A stretch of 64,000 nucleotides of DNA from the NCBI GenBank assembly GCA_021732025.1, contig JAKFVU010000077.1:124001-188000 (forward strand), in the 5' to 3' direction. This DNA is from Candidatus Obscuribacterales bacterium (GTDB lineage: Bacteria > Cyanobacteriota > Vampirovibrionia > Obscuribacterales > Obscuribacteraceae). Under the pieces are notes generated by a model. That model saw only the letters and a list, made by a program, of their open reading frames with translations. It had not been told where the DNA came from and made no database searches. Positions 43,458 through 52,809 of this stretch are shown in pieces. Position 1 is the first letter of the stretch; every line of letters begins with the position of its first letter. The translations under genes and the position numbers were made by a program.

Positions 43458-45389
43458 ATGAATGTCGACAGGAAGAGGCAGCCCTCACTCGAATCTCGTC
43501 TCGCTCTATTTTGGTTGCATAGGCTAGGCATCGTCACCCTGGTTCTGGGCGTAGTCTTTCTCATTACATATTCTATGCAGACCCTAAGCCCTGAGTTTGC
43601 TTGGCTATTGCCCTGGTTGAAGCTAGGCACTGGTTTTGCGGTGTCTACTGCCTTGCTCTGGCTGGGTGAGAAATTGACAGGGCGAGATGATCAAAAATGG
43701 TTTGGTCAGGCCCTTACCGCTGGCGGCTGGTCGCTGGCCTATTTCTCAACTTATGCTGCTCACTATATTCCGTCGGTCAGTGTCATTGAGAGCCTACCGC
43801 TAGAAACGGCCTTGTTAACTCTAGTAGCCGCTGGTGCCTTGTATAGTGCGCTAAAGGCCCGCTCTGAATTGATGGCTATTTATTCCATTACTTTGGCGGC
43901 CGGAACAATTTTGATTAATGGTCCAAGCCTCTACAGTGATATTTCATTCTTGATTATTGCCATTGCTGCTGCCATTTTAGGTAACACTCAGTCTTGGCGA
44001 AAACTCTTTGCCTTTGCGTTAGCCGCGTGCTACATCGGACATTTTTACTGCAGCTTAAGCATCACACCCAATCACAATGAGCGCCTAATTCTGGCTGCTT
44101 TTCTCTCGTCTTTGTGGATGGTCTTTAGTGTTGCAATAGGCTTCTCTTTGAGTATTCCAGCCCAGGCTCGAAATTTAGTGACTGGCCTGGCTTGTGCCAA
44201 TGCCATGCTGTTTGCTGTTGGACTTTCAGCTACTAACGATAGAAGTGTCGAGCTAATTTATCAAACTATTTTTGTTGCCTTTGGCCTACTTTATCTCGCT
44301 ACCTCTTATTGGCTCAAAAACAGAGACCAGGCTCAACTCAGTACTGTTCATGCCCTTCTTGGATTGTCCTTTATTAATGCTGCCAAACTTATGCACTATT
44401 CAGGCCTTACTTTGTTGACCATCGATGTGGTGCAGATTGCTTTGTTGACGATTGTGGCCATCCGTTACGACATTAAGGCCTTTCGCTACACAGCGGCGGC
44501 ATTAACAATGGCCTTCATTTTGTTCTGGATTTCTGGCGCAAGCCGCAATCAAGAGCAAGTGATTATCGGCATCCATGCCATTGAGTATTTTCGCATAGCG
44601 GCTCTGGGAGCTGGAGTTTTCGCCATACTGTCGCTTCTTCATTTGCGCACAGAAGGCAAGAACTTCTATTTCAACTTCTATTATTTTGTCAGCAATATCG
44701 TAGCCGTCCTTGCCATTTTCAATATCGATGACCTCAGTTGGAGAGCGTTTGCTTTCGGCTTAATTGCTTTGACTAACTACATTTGTGGACTGCGTAGCAA
44801 AGATGACTACTATGTTGATGTAGCCTTTCTGCTTTTAGCAGTTTGCTCAACTCAAGTACTTTTTGCTTGTCTGCAATGGAATACTCTTGCCATAGCTTTG
44901 ACTACAGCTACCTTCTATGGTGGCTATATCTACAGCCGAAAATGGGAGGAACTAGATAGATCTCACTTGGTTCAACTATTTCACGACTTGCTCGGCTATG
45001 CTGGAACCCTCACTCTTACTGCATTGATATTGGTCAAAGCCCCGAGTGACTATTGTTCGACACAGCTTGCACTCGAAGCAATTGTTTTGCTTGTTGTCGG
45101 CTTGTCAACGAAGGATAGTTTTCTTCGCCGTAGTGGCTTAGTTGTGCTGGCTGTCCTTACCGGCAAATTGCTTTTCTTTGACTTGGCCAACCACAACACT
45201 TTTGAGCGTATCCTTTCGTTCATCGCTGCCGGAGTAATTTTCTTGCTAGCTTCTTATCTCTATTCGCGTTTCAGCAACACATTTGATGAAGCAGAGACTG
45301 AAAGCGATAGCTTTAGTGAAGGAGCGGGGGCGGGGGCGGCAGACGTTAATCAAGAGGGCCCGTATGATAGACTCTTGAGAGAGTTTTAG
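43458..45389 (+). CDS. DUF2339-like polytopic membrane protein
   Basis: The 643-residue protein is almost entirely hydrophobic, with around eighteen to twenty membrane segments, and ends in a short Glu/Ser/Gly tail. The opening RLGIVTLVLGVVFLITYS followed by LKLGTGFAVSTALLWLGE matches the start of the DUF2339 membrane protein family, whose function is unknown. The ATG at 43458 has GGAG 9 nt upstream; an earlier TTG is less likely. The zinc-ribbon kinase gene begins 19 bp after its stop, so the two are an operon and the membrane protein may be a partner or target of that kinase (inference). Confidence 0.8.
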   Translation: MNVDRKRQPSLESRLALFWLHRLGIVTLVLGVVFLITYSMQTLSPEFAWLLPWLKLGTGFAVSTALLWLGEKLTGRDDQKWFGQALTAGGWSLAYFSTYAAHYIPSVSVIESLPLETALLTLVAAGALYSALKARSELMAIYSITLAAGTILINGPSLYSDISFLIIAIAAAILGNTQSWRKLFAFALAACYIGHFYCSLSITPNHNERLILAAFLSSLWMVFSVAIGFSLSIPAQARNLVTGLACANAMLFAVGLSATNDRSVELIYQTIFVAFGLLYLATSYWLKNRDQAQLSTVHALLGLSFINAAKLMHYSGLTLLTIDVVQIALLTIVAIRYDIKAFRYTAAALTMAFILFWISGASRNQEQVIIGIHAIEYFRIAALGAGVFAILSLLHLRTEGKNFYFNFYYFVSNIVAVLAIFNIDDLSWRAFAFGLIALTNYICGLRSKDDYYVDVAFLLLAVCSTQVLFACLQWNTLAIALTTATFYGGYIYSRKWEELDRSHLVQLFHDLLGYAGTLTLTALILVKAPSDYCSTQLALEAIVLLVVGLSTKDSFLRRSGLVVLAVLTGKLLFFDLANHNTFERILSFIAAGVIFLLASYLYSRFSNTFDEAETESDSFSEGAGAGAADVNQEGPYDRLLREF

Positions 45390-45407
45390 CATGCTAAGTG
45401 GGGCCGA

Positions 45408-47675
45408 ATGGCTGGCAATCTCTGTAAGTCTTGTGGCAAACCTGCAGAAGGCGAAAGGGCTGGCTCGATCACGTCTTACTTCTTTCAACATAATTTCTGC
45501 CAGTGTCAGGTTAAGGCCATGCAAGCTGCGGCGAAGGCCATGCCCATGCCCAGGCCTATTAATCAGGCTAACAAAAATGTCTGTTTAAGGTGTGGCAAGG
45601 CCAAACCCGTTAAAAGTAGAGAAGGTTCTTTCACTGCCTATCTCTTTCAAGAATTGCGCTGTCATTGCTCTGGAGGAGAAAGCTCTCAGCGCCGCACCAC
45701 GGCTGATCGATTTTCTAGTAGAGATGCCGACAAAGCTGCTCAGCGCAAACAATTTGCTCAATCTGTAGGCGGCTTGCGGCAGCCGGCCGAGGGGCCAACC
45801 GAACAATTCGTGAGCGATACCATTGTTGGTGGCACATTCAAAATTGTCTCTCCAATCGGTGAAGGGGGGATGAGTGCTGTCTATTTGGCCGAGCATTTAG
45901 GACTACATCGCAATTTTGCTTTGAAGATTCTATCGCCCGATCTTATCAACGAACAGGGTTGGTTGCGCTTTCAAAGTGAGGCCCAGACTCTAGCAGCTCT
46001 CAACCATCCAACATTTGTTAAAGTTTACGATTTGGGTATACACAATGGCACCACTCCCTTCTACGCCATGGATTATCTGCGCGGCTATAGCTTAGAAGAG
46101 TTGATTGCAGGCGATGGTCCTATCCCGCTAGGTGAGATGCTTAGTATTTTTCTCGAGATCTTAGATGGCCTTGCTTATGCCCATCGCAATGGCATTGTGC
46201 ACCGCGATTTGAAGCCAGCAAACATCATGATCTGCACCGTTAATGGTACCAAGACTGTTAAGGTACTTGATTTCGGAATTTCAAAATTGGTGGGTGCTGC
46301 CGCTAGTACAATGCAGCAGCTTACATCGGTCGGTGATGTATTTGGCAGCCCATTTTATATGAGTCCTGAGCAAAGCAGAGGTAGTGCCGTTGATGCACGC
46401 TCTGACATCTATTCGCTTGGTTGTAGTATGTTTGAAGCACTAAGTGGCTTCGTTCCCTATGACGGCGAAAATGCTTTAGATACTATTTTGCTACATCAAG
46501 ATGCTGAAATACCAAGCATATTTGATCTGGTTGGCAGCTCTGACTTGCCTCCATCAATTGATATTGTCCTGACAAAGTGTCTGGCTAAAAGACCTGAGGA
46601 GCGCTACCAGTCTGCAAAGGAACTGGCCTTAGATCTTACTCGCATTAGTGAAGGCAAGGACATACAAGATTACGGCTCTGTTGCTGCACCAACCCACACA
46701 CGATCTAATCGCTTTGAGACAGCAGGAAACAGTCAGTTTTCTTTTGTAAATTCGAGATTACTTATTGCGGCAACTGCTATTGGTCTGATAGCGGCTGCTG
46801 GATGGGCAATTGTGTCATATAGCGGTCGACCACTAGAATTGAAGTCAGCCACTGCTGAGCAGAGCGAACGCAAAGCAAATTCAGTTAACAATCTCGGTGT
46901 TTTAGATTCGGCTCCAACTATTTGGACGCAGTTTGATCTTGCCCAAGAGCCACATGGGTCAGAAAAAGATCAAACTCCATTTTCGTCGATTGAGAAAGTG
47001 GGCGGTCGAAACATGCTTGTTTTCAAGTTTCCTGATGATATTGCCTTAGGGTTGCTTTCGGACACCTTTGTCAACGGCCTAGTGGGTGTCGGAAGCAATG
47101 CAAAGGGCCGAGTTGAATTTCGCCAGGATGTAGAACTGACCTATACGCCTACTAGTGTGTTGAAAAAGTATCCGCAATACCTTAAGCGCTTTAGGCCTGG
47201 CGACTTTCACATTTTAAATTTAGACCAGAGTGCCTCCGGTGATCTAATGCTGAAGGCCGTGGCTGAGAATGCACCGTGGGTTGAGTATTTGGTTTTTAAA
47301 GATAGTCCAGATATTACGTCTCGGTCAATTTCTTCTCTTAATGCTTTCCGCAATTTGCGCATTCTTGAAGCCTCTGGCAGCACCATTAGCGGTGATATCT
47401 TGGCACGGGCCGATTGCTGGAGCCGGTTAGAACAGCTGCATTGGGCTCGGGCAGTTAATCCAGGACCACTCCTGAAGAAACTACAGTCATCGCCATTAAC
47501 AGTTCTGCGACTGGAGAATAGTCGTTTGACCAGTGCTGACTTTGAGCTCATTTCTAAACTAACGAAGCTGCATAACCTTACTCTTACTGGCACTAAACTG
47601 ACAGAGCAAGACTGCAAGATCTTAAACAAACTAAAGCATATAAAGCGGCAGAGGCCGCAAGAATTTGTTGAGTAG
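45408..47675 (+). CDS. Ser/Thr kinase with two zinc-ribbon modules and leucine-rich C-terminus
   Basis: The 755-residue protein begins with two copies of a Cys4 module, CxxC then CxC: Cys6/9/31/33 and Cys59/62/85/87, each with a SYFFQ or AYLFQ segment before the CxC. A canonical PknB-type kinase domain (about 141-410) follows, with glycine loop GEGGMS, Lys173, HRDLKPAN (Asp267), DFG (288-290) and SPEQ. A membrane helix (about 450-471) leads to an extracytoplasmic region of about 280 residues ending in leucine-rich-repeat-like strands (LTVLRLENSRLT, LHNLTLTGTKLT). Unlike the four other kinases here it has the normal catalytic loop. The ribosome site is weak (GGGGCC). Confidence 0.92.
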   Translation: MAGNLCKSCGKPAEGERAGSITSYFFQHNFCQCQVKAMQAAAKAMPMPRPINQANKNVCLRCGKAKPVKSREGSFTAYLFQELRCHCSGGESSQRRTTADRFSSRDADKAAQRKQFAQSVGGLRQPAEGPTEQFVSDTIVGGTFKIVSPIGEGGMSAVYLAEHLGLHRNFALKILSPDLINEQGWLRFQSEAQTLAALNHPTFVKVYDLGIHNGTTPFYAMDYLRGYSLEELIAGDGPIPLGEMLSIFLEILDGLAYAHRNGIVHRDLKPANIMICTVNGTKTVKVLDFGISKLVGAAASTMQQLTSVGDVFGSPFYMSPEQSRGSAVDARSDIYSLGCSMFEALSGFVPYDGENALDTILLHQDAEIPSIFDLVGSSDLPPSIDIVLTKCLAKRPEERYQSAKELALDLTRISEGKDIQDYGSVAAPTHTRSNRFETAGNSQFSFVNSRLLIAATAIGLIAAAGWAIVSYSGRPLELKSATAEQSERKANSVNNLGVLDSAPTIWTQFDLAQEPHGSEKDQTPFSSIEKVGGRNMLVFKFPDDIALGLLSDTFVNGLVGVGSNAKGRVEFRQDVELTYTPTSVLKKYPQYLKRFRPGDFHILNLDQSASGDLMLKAVAENAPWVEYLVFKDSPDITSRSISSLNAFRNLRILEASGSTISGDILARADCWSRLEQLHWARAVNPGPLLKKLQSSPLTVLRLENSRLTSADFELISKLTKLHNLTLTGTKLTEQDCKILNKLKHIKRQRPQEFVE

Positions 47676-47732
47676 TTTAGTTACTGCCTTTCGCTCTCTA
47701 TGCCGAGTTTCTTGCATATGACTGATAGGCTG

Positions 47733-48533
47733 TCACCGCAGATAATCGTGTCTCAAAAGCTCGATGGTTGACTTAATTAGCTCTACACAGGTGAGTACCT
47801 GCTGTTGGTCGCAATCAAAATTAGCGATGGTTTCAAGCATGGTGTTGCCGCTGCCGAAGAAATCGCCAAAACCAGCAGTTAAGACATGCACATCATGGTT
47901 TTGCAAACAATCAGAAATTTTACTGTCGTTAGCAAAAGATTGGCCCAAGGTTTCTGGATTTGCTAGAAGCTCATAGCGATTGGCCAGGTCGTCGCTTAAG
48001 GCAACCACGTGACCATAGTCTGGTGTATTGGCTTGGCGACTGAGAAAGCCCTGTGGAGTGAGCAATTTCAGGTATGAGGACGATTTTAAAAATACAGTCT
48101 TTTCTTTCCTCTTTGGTTCTGCGCTTGACCGTTTTGATAGGCTTAATAGAAAGGGTGATTTGCCGTTCAGCTTGCACCTAATGGCCATCTGATAGGGGCG
48201 GTTGTTGGCTTCTGTTTCGTAGCCAAAGCCGACGTTGCGCCCGTGTAAGGTGATCTGATGGCCTTGGTAGTTAAAGTCTAAGTAGGCACTGCGGTATTGT
48301 TTCTCAAATTGCTGCCTTATTTGGGCAGGCGTCTTGCCGAGGCCAAAGGCCATCAGAAGTGGGTTTGCGACTGTATTGATGGCCTTGCTAAATGTGCTTT
48401 CTGCCGCTCTAAATTCGGCTTCTTCAATGCCTTTGAAGCTGCGATAGTGAGCATTCAATTGGGGGGCCAAAGACTGTAAAAGCTGGTCGAATTTGCTGAA
48501 GTTTGTGGAGCTATCGAGATTGGTTTCTGCCAT
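47733..48533 (-). CDS. Protein of unknown function downstream of thrS
   Basis: No family is recognised in this 266-residue protein. It has no signal peptide; a mildly hydrophobic helix (ANPLLMAFGLG) lies near residue 60. The first 90 residues look helical, the middle is beta-rich with a Lys/Arg/Ser loop (SKRSSAEPKRKEK) and the C-terminus is helical again. The ATG is preceded by AAAAAGAAGATATGG with AGAAG as a possible ribosome site. It is separated from thrS by a hairpin at 48575-48609, so it is probably transcribed on its own. Confidence 0.7.
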   Translation of the reverse strand: MAETNLDSSTNFSKFDQLLQSLAPQLNAHYRSFKGIEEAEFRAAESTFSKAINTVANPLLMAFGLGKTPAQIRQQFEKQYRSAYLDFNYQGHQITLHGRNVGFGYETEANNRPYQMAIRCKLNGKSPFLLSLSKRSSAEPKRKEKTVFLKSSSYLKLLTPQGFLSRQANTPDYGHVVALSDDLANRYELLANPETLGQSFANDSKISDCLQNHDVHVLTAGFGDFFGSGNTMLETIANFDCDQQQVLTCVELIKSTIELLRHDYLR

Positions 48534-48574
48534 ATCTTCTTTTTGCTTCTCTATGCTTTGTGGGTTTCTCCAAG

Positions 48575-48609
48575 TTGAAGGCCTTTCCTCTGGGAAGAAA
48601 GGCCTTCAA
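48575..48609 (-). terminator. Hairpin terminator after thrS
   Basis: TTGAAGGCCTTTC (48575-48587) and GAAAGGCCTTCAA (48597-48609) form a perfect 13-bp stem with a 9-nt loop, 23 bp beyond the thrS stop codon. The T-run (TTTT) is on the plus-strand side, while the minus-strand side continues CTTGG, so on the thrS strand it relies on stem stability. Confidence 0.7.
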
Positions 48610-48631
48610 TTTTAGGTTCCTGGATTTCGAA

Positions 48632-50587
48632 CTAAAGTGATTCTTTAGTATCGATTTCGTTTTTCAATTTGGCGAGAAGCTCATCAACACTCATTGTGCC
48701 AATATCGCCTTGGCGACGGTGACGCAATGCGATTTGATTGTTTTCTATCTCTTTGTCTCCGAGAATCACCATATATGGTATCTGATCAACTTGCGCGTCA
48801 CGAATACGATATTTGATTGTTTCTGAGCGTTCATCAAGTTTGACGCGCAAATCGGCATCTTGCAACTTGGCCACAATTTTGGCTGCTGCCTCGTTGTGAC
48901 GATCAGATAGCGGCAAAACAGCAACTTGGGTCGGCGCTAGCCAAAGCGGGAAGGCTCCAGCATAGTGCTCGATTAAGCCACCGACAAAGCGCTCCATCGA
49001 ACCAAGCACCGCGCGGTGCACCATGATGGCTTTATGGCGATTGCCGTCAACTCCGATGTAGTTAACATCGAAGCGATCAGGCAAGTTAAGGTCGACCTGT
49101 ACAGTCGGACCTTGCCACTCGCGACCAATGGCATCGAATAGCTTGACGTCAATTTTCGGAGCATAAAATGCACCGCCACCATGGTCTACTTCGTATTCCA
49201 TGCCGCGGCTCTTCATCGCACCTTCGAGGGCTTTGGTGGCTTGTTCCCACTCTTCATCACTACCCATAGCATTTTCTGGCTTGGTGGCCAGATAGGCTTT
49301 GTAGGTGTAACCGAAAGTAGTCATCAAGGTTTCGATCAGATCGATAATTCCAGAAATTTCACTTTCTAGTTGTTCTGGTGTGCAGAAGATGTGCGAATCA
49401 TCTTGTGTAAATCCGCGCACTCTAAGCATGCCGTGCAGCACACCAGAGCGCTCGTATCTATATACAGTTCCGAGTTCGGCCATGCGCACCGGTAGGTCAC
49501 GATAGCTATGCAGTTTTGATTTGTAGATCATGATGTGACCGGGGCAATTCATCGGCTTAGCGCGATAATTTTGTCCATCGATTTCCATCGGTGAGTACAT
49601 GTTTTCAGCGTAGTTTTCTAAGTGGCCGCTGATTTTGTAAAGGTCTTCACTGGCAATATGCGGGGTGTATACAAACTGATAGCCCCGTTTGCGGTGCTCA
49701 GCGCGCCAATAGTTTTCAATACAGTCGCGCACTGTCGCTAGATTTGGATGCCAGAATATTAGACCTGGTCCTACTTCTTCGTGAGTCGAAAATAGATCGA
49801 GCTGTTTAGACAGTTTGCGGTGATCTCTTTTTTCGGCTTCTTCTAAGCGGTTAATGTATGCTTCGAGATCTTCTTTGGACCACCAAGCAGTGGCGTAAAT
49901 GCGCTGCAATTGCTCGCGTTTTTCATCGCCGCGCCAATAGGCACCAGATACTTTCAATAGTTTGAAAGCTTTGATTTTGCCAGTTGAAGGTAAGTGAGGT
50001 CCGCGGCAGAAATCATTCCAAACTGTCTTGCCTTCTTTATCTTGCATTAGATAAAGAGTTGGATTGTGGTCGCGGTGCTCGGTCAGAAGTTCGGCTTTGA
50101 ATTTCTCGCCTTGGCCTTTGAACTCAGCTAATTGCTTGTCTACATCAGGAATGTTGAAGCGCACGAGCTTTTGATTCTCGCTCACTATTTTCTTCATTTC
50201 TGCTTCAAGTTGAGTCAAGTCTTCTGTACTTAAGGCGTGACCGGGAATATCGAAGTCGTAGTAGAAGCCGTCGGCAATGGTTGGTCCGATGGCAATTTTG
50301 GCATCGGGGAAAATACGTTGCACTGCTTGAGCCAACACGTGCGCGGTAGTATGGCGCAAAAGCTCAATGGCTTCTGGGCTTTCTGGTGTGAGAACTTTGA
50401 CTGTATCGCCGTCGTTCAAGGGGGTGAAGAGATCTCTCAACTCATCATTGATGATCACACCAACTGCTTTGCGATAAAGTCCTTCACTAATGTTTTTGGC
50501 TAGATCAGCGCCGGTCTGGCCGTTATCGAGCAGACGTTCTGCTCCATCGGGCAACTTGATCTTTATTTGAGTTTCTACTTGCGACAT
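48632..50587 (-). CDS. thrS: Threonyl-tRNA synthetase
   Basis: It charges tRNA-Thr with threonine in the cytoplasm. The 651-residue protein has the full domain set: TGS (1-65, KLPDGAERLLDNG), the editing domain with HTTAHVLAQAV and DGFYYDFD, the class II catalytic core with MNCPGHIMIYKS (zinc Cys) and motif 2 RYERSGVLHGMLRVRGFTQDDSHIF, motif 3 VHRAVLGSMERF, and a C-terminal anticodon-binding domain (APTQVAVLPLSD). No T-box leader is visible upstream. ATG start; the 94-bp gap before it holds no gene. Confidence 0.98.
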   Translation of the reverse strand: MSQVETQIKIKLPDGAERLLDNGQTGADLAKNISEGLYRKAVGVIINDELRDLFTPLNDGDTVKVLTPESPEAIELLRHTTAHVLAQAVQRIFPDAKIAIGPTIADGFYYDFDIPGHALSTEDLTQLEAEMKKIVSENQKLVRFNIPDVDKQLAEFKGQGEKFKAELLTEHRDHNPTLYLMQDKEGKTVWNDFCRGPHLPSTGKIKAFKLLKVSGAYWRGDEKREQLQRIYATAWWSKEDLEAYINRLEEAEKRDHRKLSKQLDLFSTHEEVGPGLIFWHPNLATVRDCIENYWRAEHRKRGYQFVYTPHIASEDLYKISGHLENYAENMYSPMEIDGQNYRAKPMNCPGHIMIYKSKLHSYRDLPVRMAELGTVYRYERSGVLHGMLRVRGFTQDDSHIFCTPEQLESEISGIIDLIETLMTTFGYTYKAYLATKPENAMGSDEEWEQATKALEGAMKSRGMEYEVDHGGGAFYAPKIDVKLFDAIGREWQGPTVQVDLNLPDRFDVNYIGVDGNRHKAIMVHRAVLGSMERFVGGLIEHYAGAFPLWLAPTQVAVLPLSDRHNEAAAKIVAKLQDADLRVKLDERSETIKYRIRDAQVDQIPYMVILGDKEIENNQIALRHRRQGDIGTMSVDELLAKLKNEIDTKESL

Positions 50588-50651
50588 AACAGGTATCTAC
50601 CTTCCTTCTTGCTTTGCCGGCATCTACAAACTGCCGGGTGGATGTTATTCA

Positions 50652-50669
50652 AATCTTTCAAAAAAGATT
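50652..50669 (-). terminator. Short hairpin between thrS and the 180-residue gene
   Basis: AATCTTT (50652-50658) and AAAGATT (50663-50669) pair with a 4-nt loop 13 bp after the stop of the minus-strand gene at 50682. On that strand the loop side carries the T-run, so it is a weak stop at best; it could equally be an attenuating structure ahead of thrS. Confidence 0.3.
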
Positions 50670-50681
50670 CGAAATGCCATT

Positions 50682-51224
50682 TTAGCAGGCGAATTCTGAT
50701 TTCAGTTCAGCCACAAAGGCGGTCAAGTGCTGATTATTGGTGAAGAATCGTATGCCAAGGGCATCCCACCGATAGATACCTGTCTCAACATTTCCCGCAT
50801 CGACGAAGAATTCGACCTTAACTCCTCCTCCAGCTCCCTTTACGGTTAGCTCGAAAGAAGGTTCTGCTGGTTCGAATAATACTTGTGAGCGCTTTTCTTG
50901 CACGAGCTCTTCAATCTTCTCGGCCAAGAATAGGGCCTCATCTTGAGGGTAACGGCAAAGCAAGTAGGCATGAGCGACAGTGTGAATGTCGGCAGTGGCG
51001 TTCTGCAGCAAAGTAAGCTCGGCTACTTTCTCGTCCCCTTGCCGGGTCTGGTATTCGAGAACATTGGGGCCATTAATCAGTGTTAGTTTGACGTGCTGCC
51101 AAGTTTGGGTTTCAAGGGGGTGATCGGCCTGGGTATTGCCTTGGGCTGAGATTGTGAACTTCTCACCGGGTTCTATTTTTAGGGAGCTGCCAAATTCTTG
51201 GTCTTCCGATCTTAGTGTGGCCAT
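50682..51224 (-). CDS. Protein of unknown function downstream of mnmE
   Basis: No family is recognised in this 180-residue protein. It is soluble, mixed beta/alpha, without signal peptide, and acidic overall; it has one Cys in the middle (AHAYLLCRYPQ) and one at the last residue. It starts 4 bp after the mnmE stop codon, so it is surely co-translated with mnmE; the ribosome site is within the mnmE end (AGGAAAATAAA). The coupling could mean a role in translation, but nothing in the sequence confirms it. Confidence 0.72.
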   Translation of the reverse strand: MATLRSEDQEFGSSLKIEPGEKFTISAQGNTQADHPLETQTWQHVKLTLINGPNVLEYQTRQGDEKVAELTLLQNATADIHTVAHAYLLCRYPQDEALFLAEKIEELVQEKRSQVLFEPAEPSFELTVKGAGGGVKVEFFVDAGNVETGIYRWDALGIRFFTNNQHLTAFVAELKSEFAC

Positions 51225-51228
51225 TATT

Positions 51229-52695
51229 TTATTTTCCTATGCAGAAATTGGCAAAAACTTCGGTGATTACTTCTTCAGTAACGGCAACGCCAGATATCTC
51301 GTCTAAAGCGTCCACCGCTTGGCGCAAGTCTGTGCCCAAACAATCGTGAGGAAGGCCTGTACTGACCGACTCTTTCAAGTAGCCCAGCGATTCTAAGGCG
51401 CGCAGACAGAGTTGCCCTTGTCTTTGATTGAGTGAGCCTCCTAGCTCTTGCAAGGGAGAGCCAGCAAGTGCCCATTGCTCAATGGCTGCCTTAAGCTGCT
51501 CTAAGCCATTGCCATAGCGAGCTGAGATTTCGATGGGAGCCTCAACTGCAGCGCGGGCAGCGCTTAGGCGTTGCATGATTGGGTGACTTTCGCTAATTGA
51601 TTTTTCTTTGAGATCTACTTTGTTGTTGACCAGCAGGTAGGGTCTTTCAAACTCTATCAATTTGCTGGCAATTACTTCTTCCTCTTCGCCGATGCCCTGA
51701 GAACGGTCGAGCAAGAAGACAACTAGATCGGAGTCTTCAATGGCTTTGCTTGTGCGGGCAATGCCGATTTTCTCTACTGTATCTTCGGTCACTCGCACAC
51801 CGGCGGTGTCAATGAGTATCACAGGAATGCCATTTACATCAACGGGTTCTTCAATTGAGTCGCGAGTTGTGCCTGGAATATCAGTGACAATCGCTCTTTC
51901 GAAGTTGAGCATTTGATTGAGCAAGCTAGATTTGCCAGCATTGGGACGGCCGACAATGGCAAGTTTTAAGCCTTCGCGTAGGTAGCGGCCGCTGCGTGCG
52001 GTTTTGGCAAGTTGCTGGAGGCGTGTACTGCAGTCGTCGGTAATCGCTTCTATATCATCGGTAGCTAAATCACCCACTTCTTCAGGAAAATCAATGCCCG
52101 CTACAATTCGCGTGAGCAGTTCCATTAGCTTCGACCGCACTGACTTGATCTCGTCGCCTAGTTGTCCTTTCAGTACCGTCAGCGCTAGACGCGATTGACG
52201 CTCGGTTTTTGAGTGAATCAAGTCGAGTACGGCTTCTGCTTGGGTGAGGTCGATGCGGCCGGCAAGAAAACCACGTTTAGTAAACTCACCGGCTTGTGCC
52301 AGTCTGGCACCGCGTTCTAGGGCGAGGTTGAGCAGCTCCCTCGTGACAATCGGCGAGCCGTGGCAATTTATTTCCACCATATCTTCGCCTGTATAGCTGT
52401 TCGGTCCTTTATATGGAATCAAGACCACTTCATCAATTAGCTCGAGATTGCCTTGATTCTCTTGAACTATATAACCGATGGTGGCCTGGTGACTTTTAGG
52501 CTGCCAGTCAACTGTCTGAAAAAGTGCAGGCGATAGAGGAGATGAATTATTGCTACCAGGCAACCGGGGTAAAAATATTTTTTGCACGATAGAAAAAGCC
52601 TGAGGCCCTGAAAGCCTTACTATGGCTATGGCCCCCACTCCTGGAGCGGTGGAAAGGGCACATATAGTGTCGTCATTTATTGAACTAGGAAACAT
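51229..52695 (-). CDS. mnmE: tRNA modification GTPase MnmE
   Basis: With MnmG it adds the carboxymethylaminomethyl group to wobble uridine 34 of certain tRNAs. The 488-residue protein has the N-terminal formyl-THF-binding domain ([32 protein letters not shown]) and a helical domain. The inserted G domain has the P-loop GRPNAGKS (about 249-256), [13 protein letters not shown] and NKVD. The catalytic C-terminus CIGK is intact. The ATG at 52695 gives the usual N-terminus; a frame from 52743 adds 16 unusual residues. The partner mnmG is not in the window. The HU gene is divergent from it. Confidence 0.96.
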   Translation of the reverse strand: MFPSSINDDTICALSTAPGVGAIAIVRLSGPQAFSIVQKIFLPRLPGSNNSSPLSPALFQTVDWQPKSHQATIGYIVQENQGNLELIDEVVLIPYKGPNSYTGEDMVEINCHGSPIVTRELLNLALERGARLAQAGEFTKRGFLAGRIDLTQAEAVLDLIHSKTERQSRLALTVLKGQLGDEIKSVRSKLMELLTRIVAGIDFPEEVGDLATDDIEAITDDCSTRLQQLAKTARSGRYLREGLKLAIVGRPNAGKSSLLNQMLNFERAIVTDIPGTTRDSIEEPVDVNGIPVILIDTAGVRVTEDTVEKIGIARTSKAIEDSDLVVFLLDRSQGIGEEEEVIASKLIEFERPYLLVNNKVDLKEKSISESHPIMQRLSAARAAVEAPIEISARYGNGLEQLKAAIEQWALAGSPLQELGGSLNQRQGQLCLRALESLGYLKESVSTGLPHDCLGTDLRQAVDALDEISGVAVTEEVITEVFANFCIGK

Positions 52696-52724
52696 AATTT
52701 GCTGCGATTTACTGTGAAAAGTAC

Positions 52725-52754
52725 TTGAAAGTAGCCTGAGCACGATGGTAGTAT
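52725..52754 (+). promoter_or_regulatory. Possible sigma-70-type promoter of the HU gene
   Basis: TTGAAA (52725-52730) and TAGTAT (52749-52754) are separated by 18 bp and lie 55 bp before the HU start codon. Both boxes are close to the bacterial housekeeping consensus. It overlaps the region just upstream of mnmE on the other strand. Confidence 0.42.
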
Positions 52755-52809
52755 CTCACATCAATTTCTTCCCGCGCATTCCCTTGTGGTGAGCACTTTA
52801 GGTATAAGC

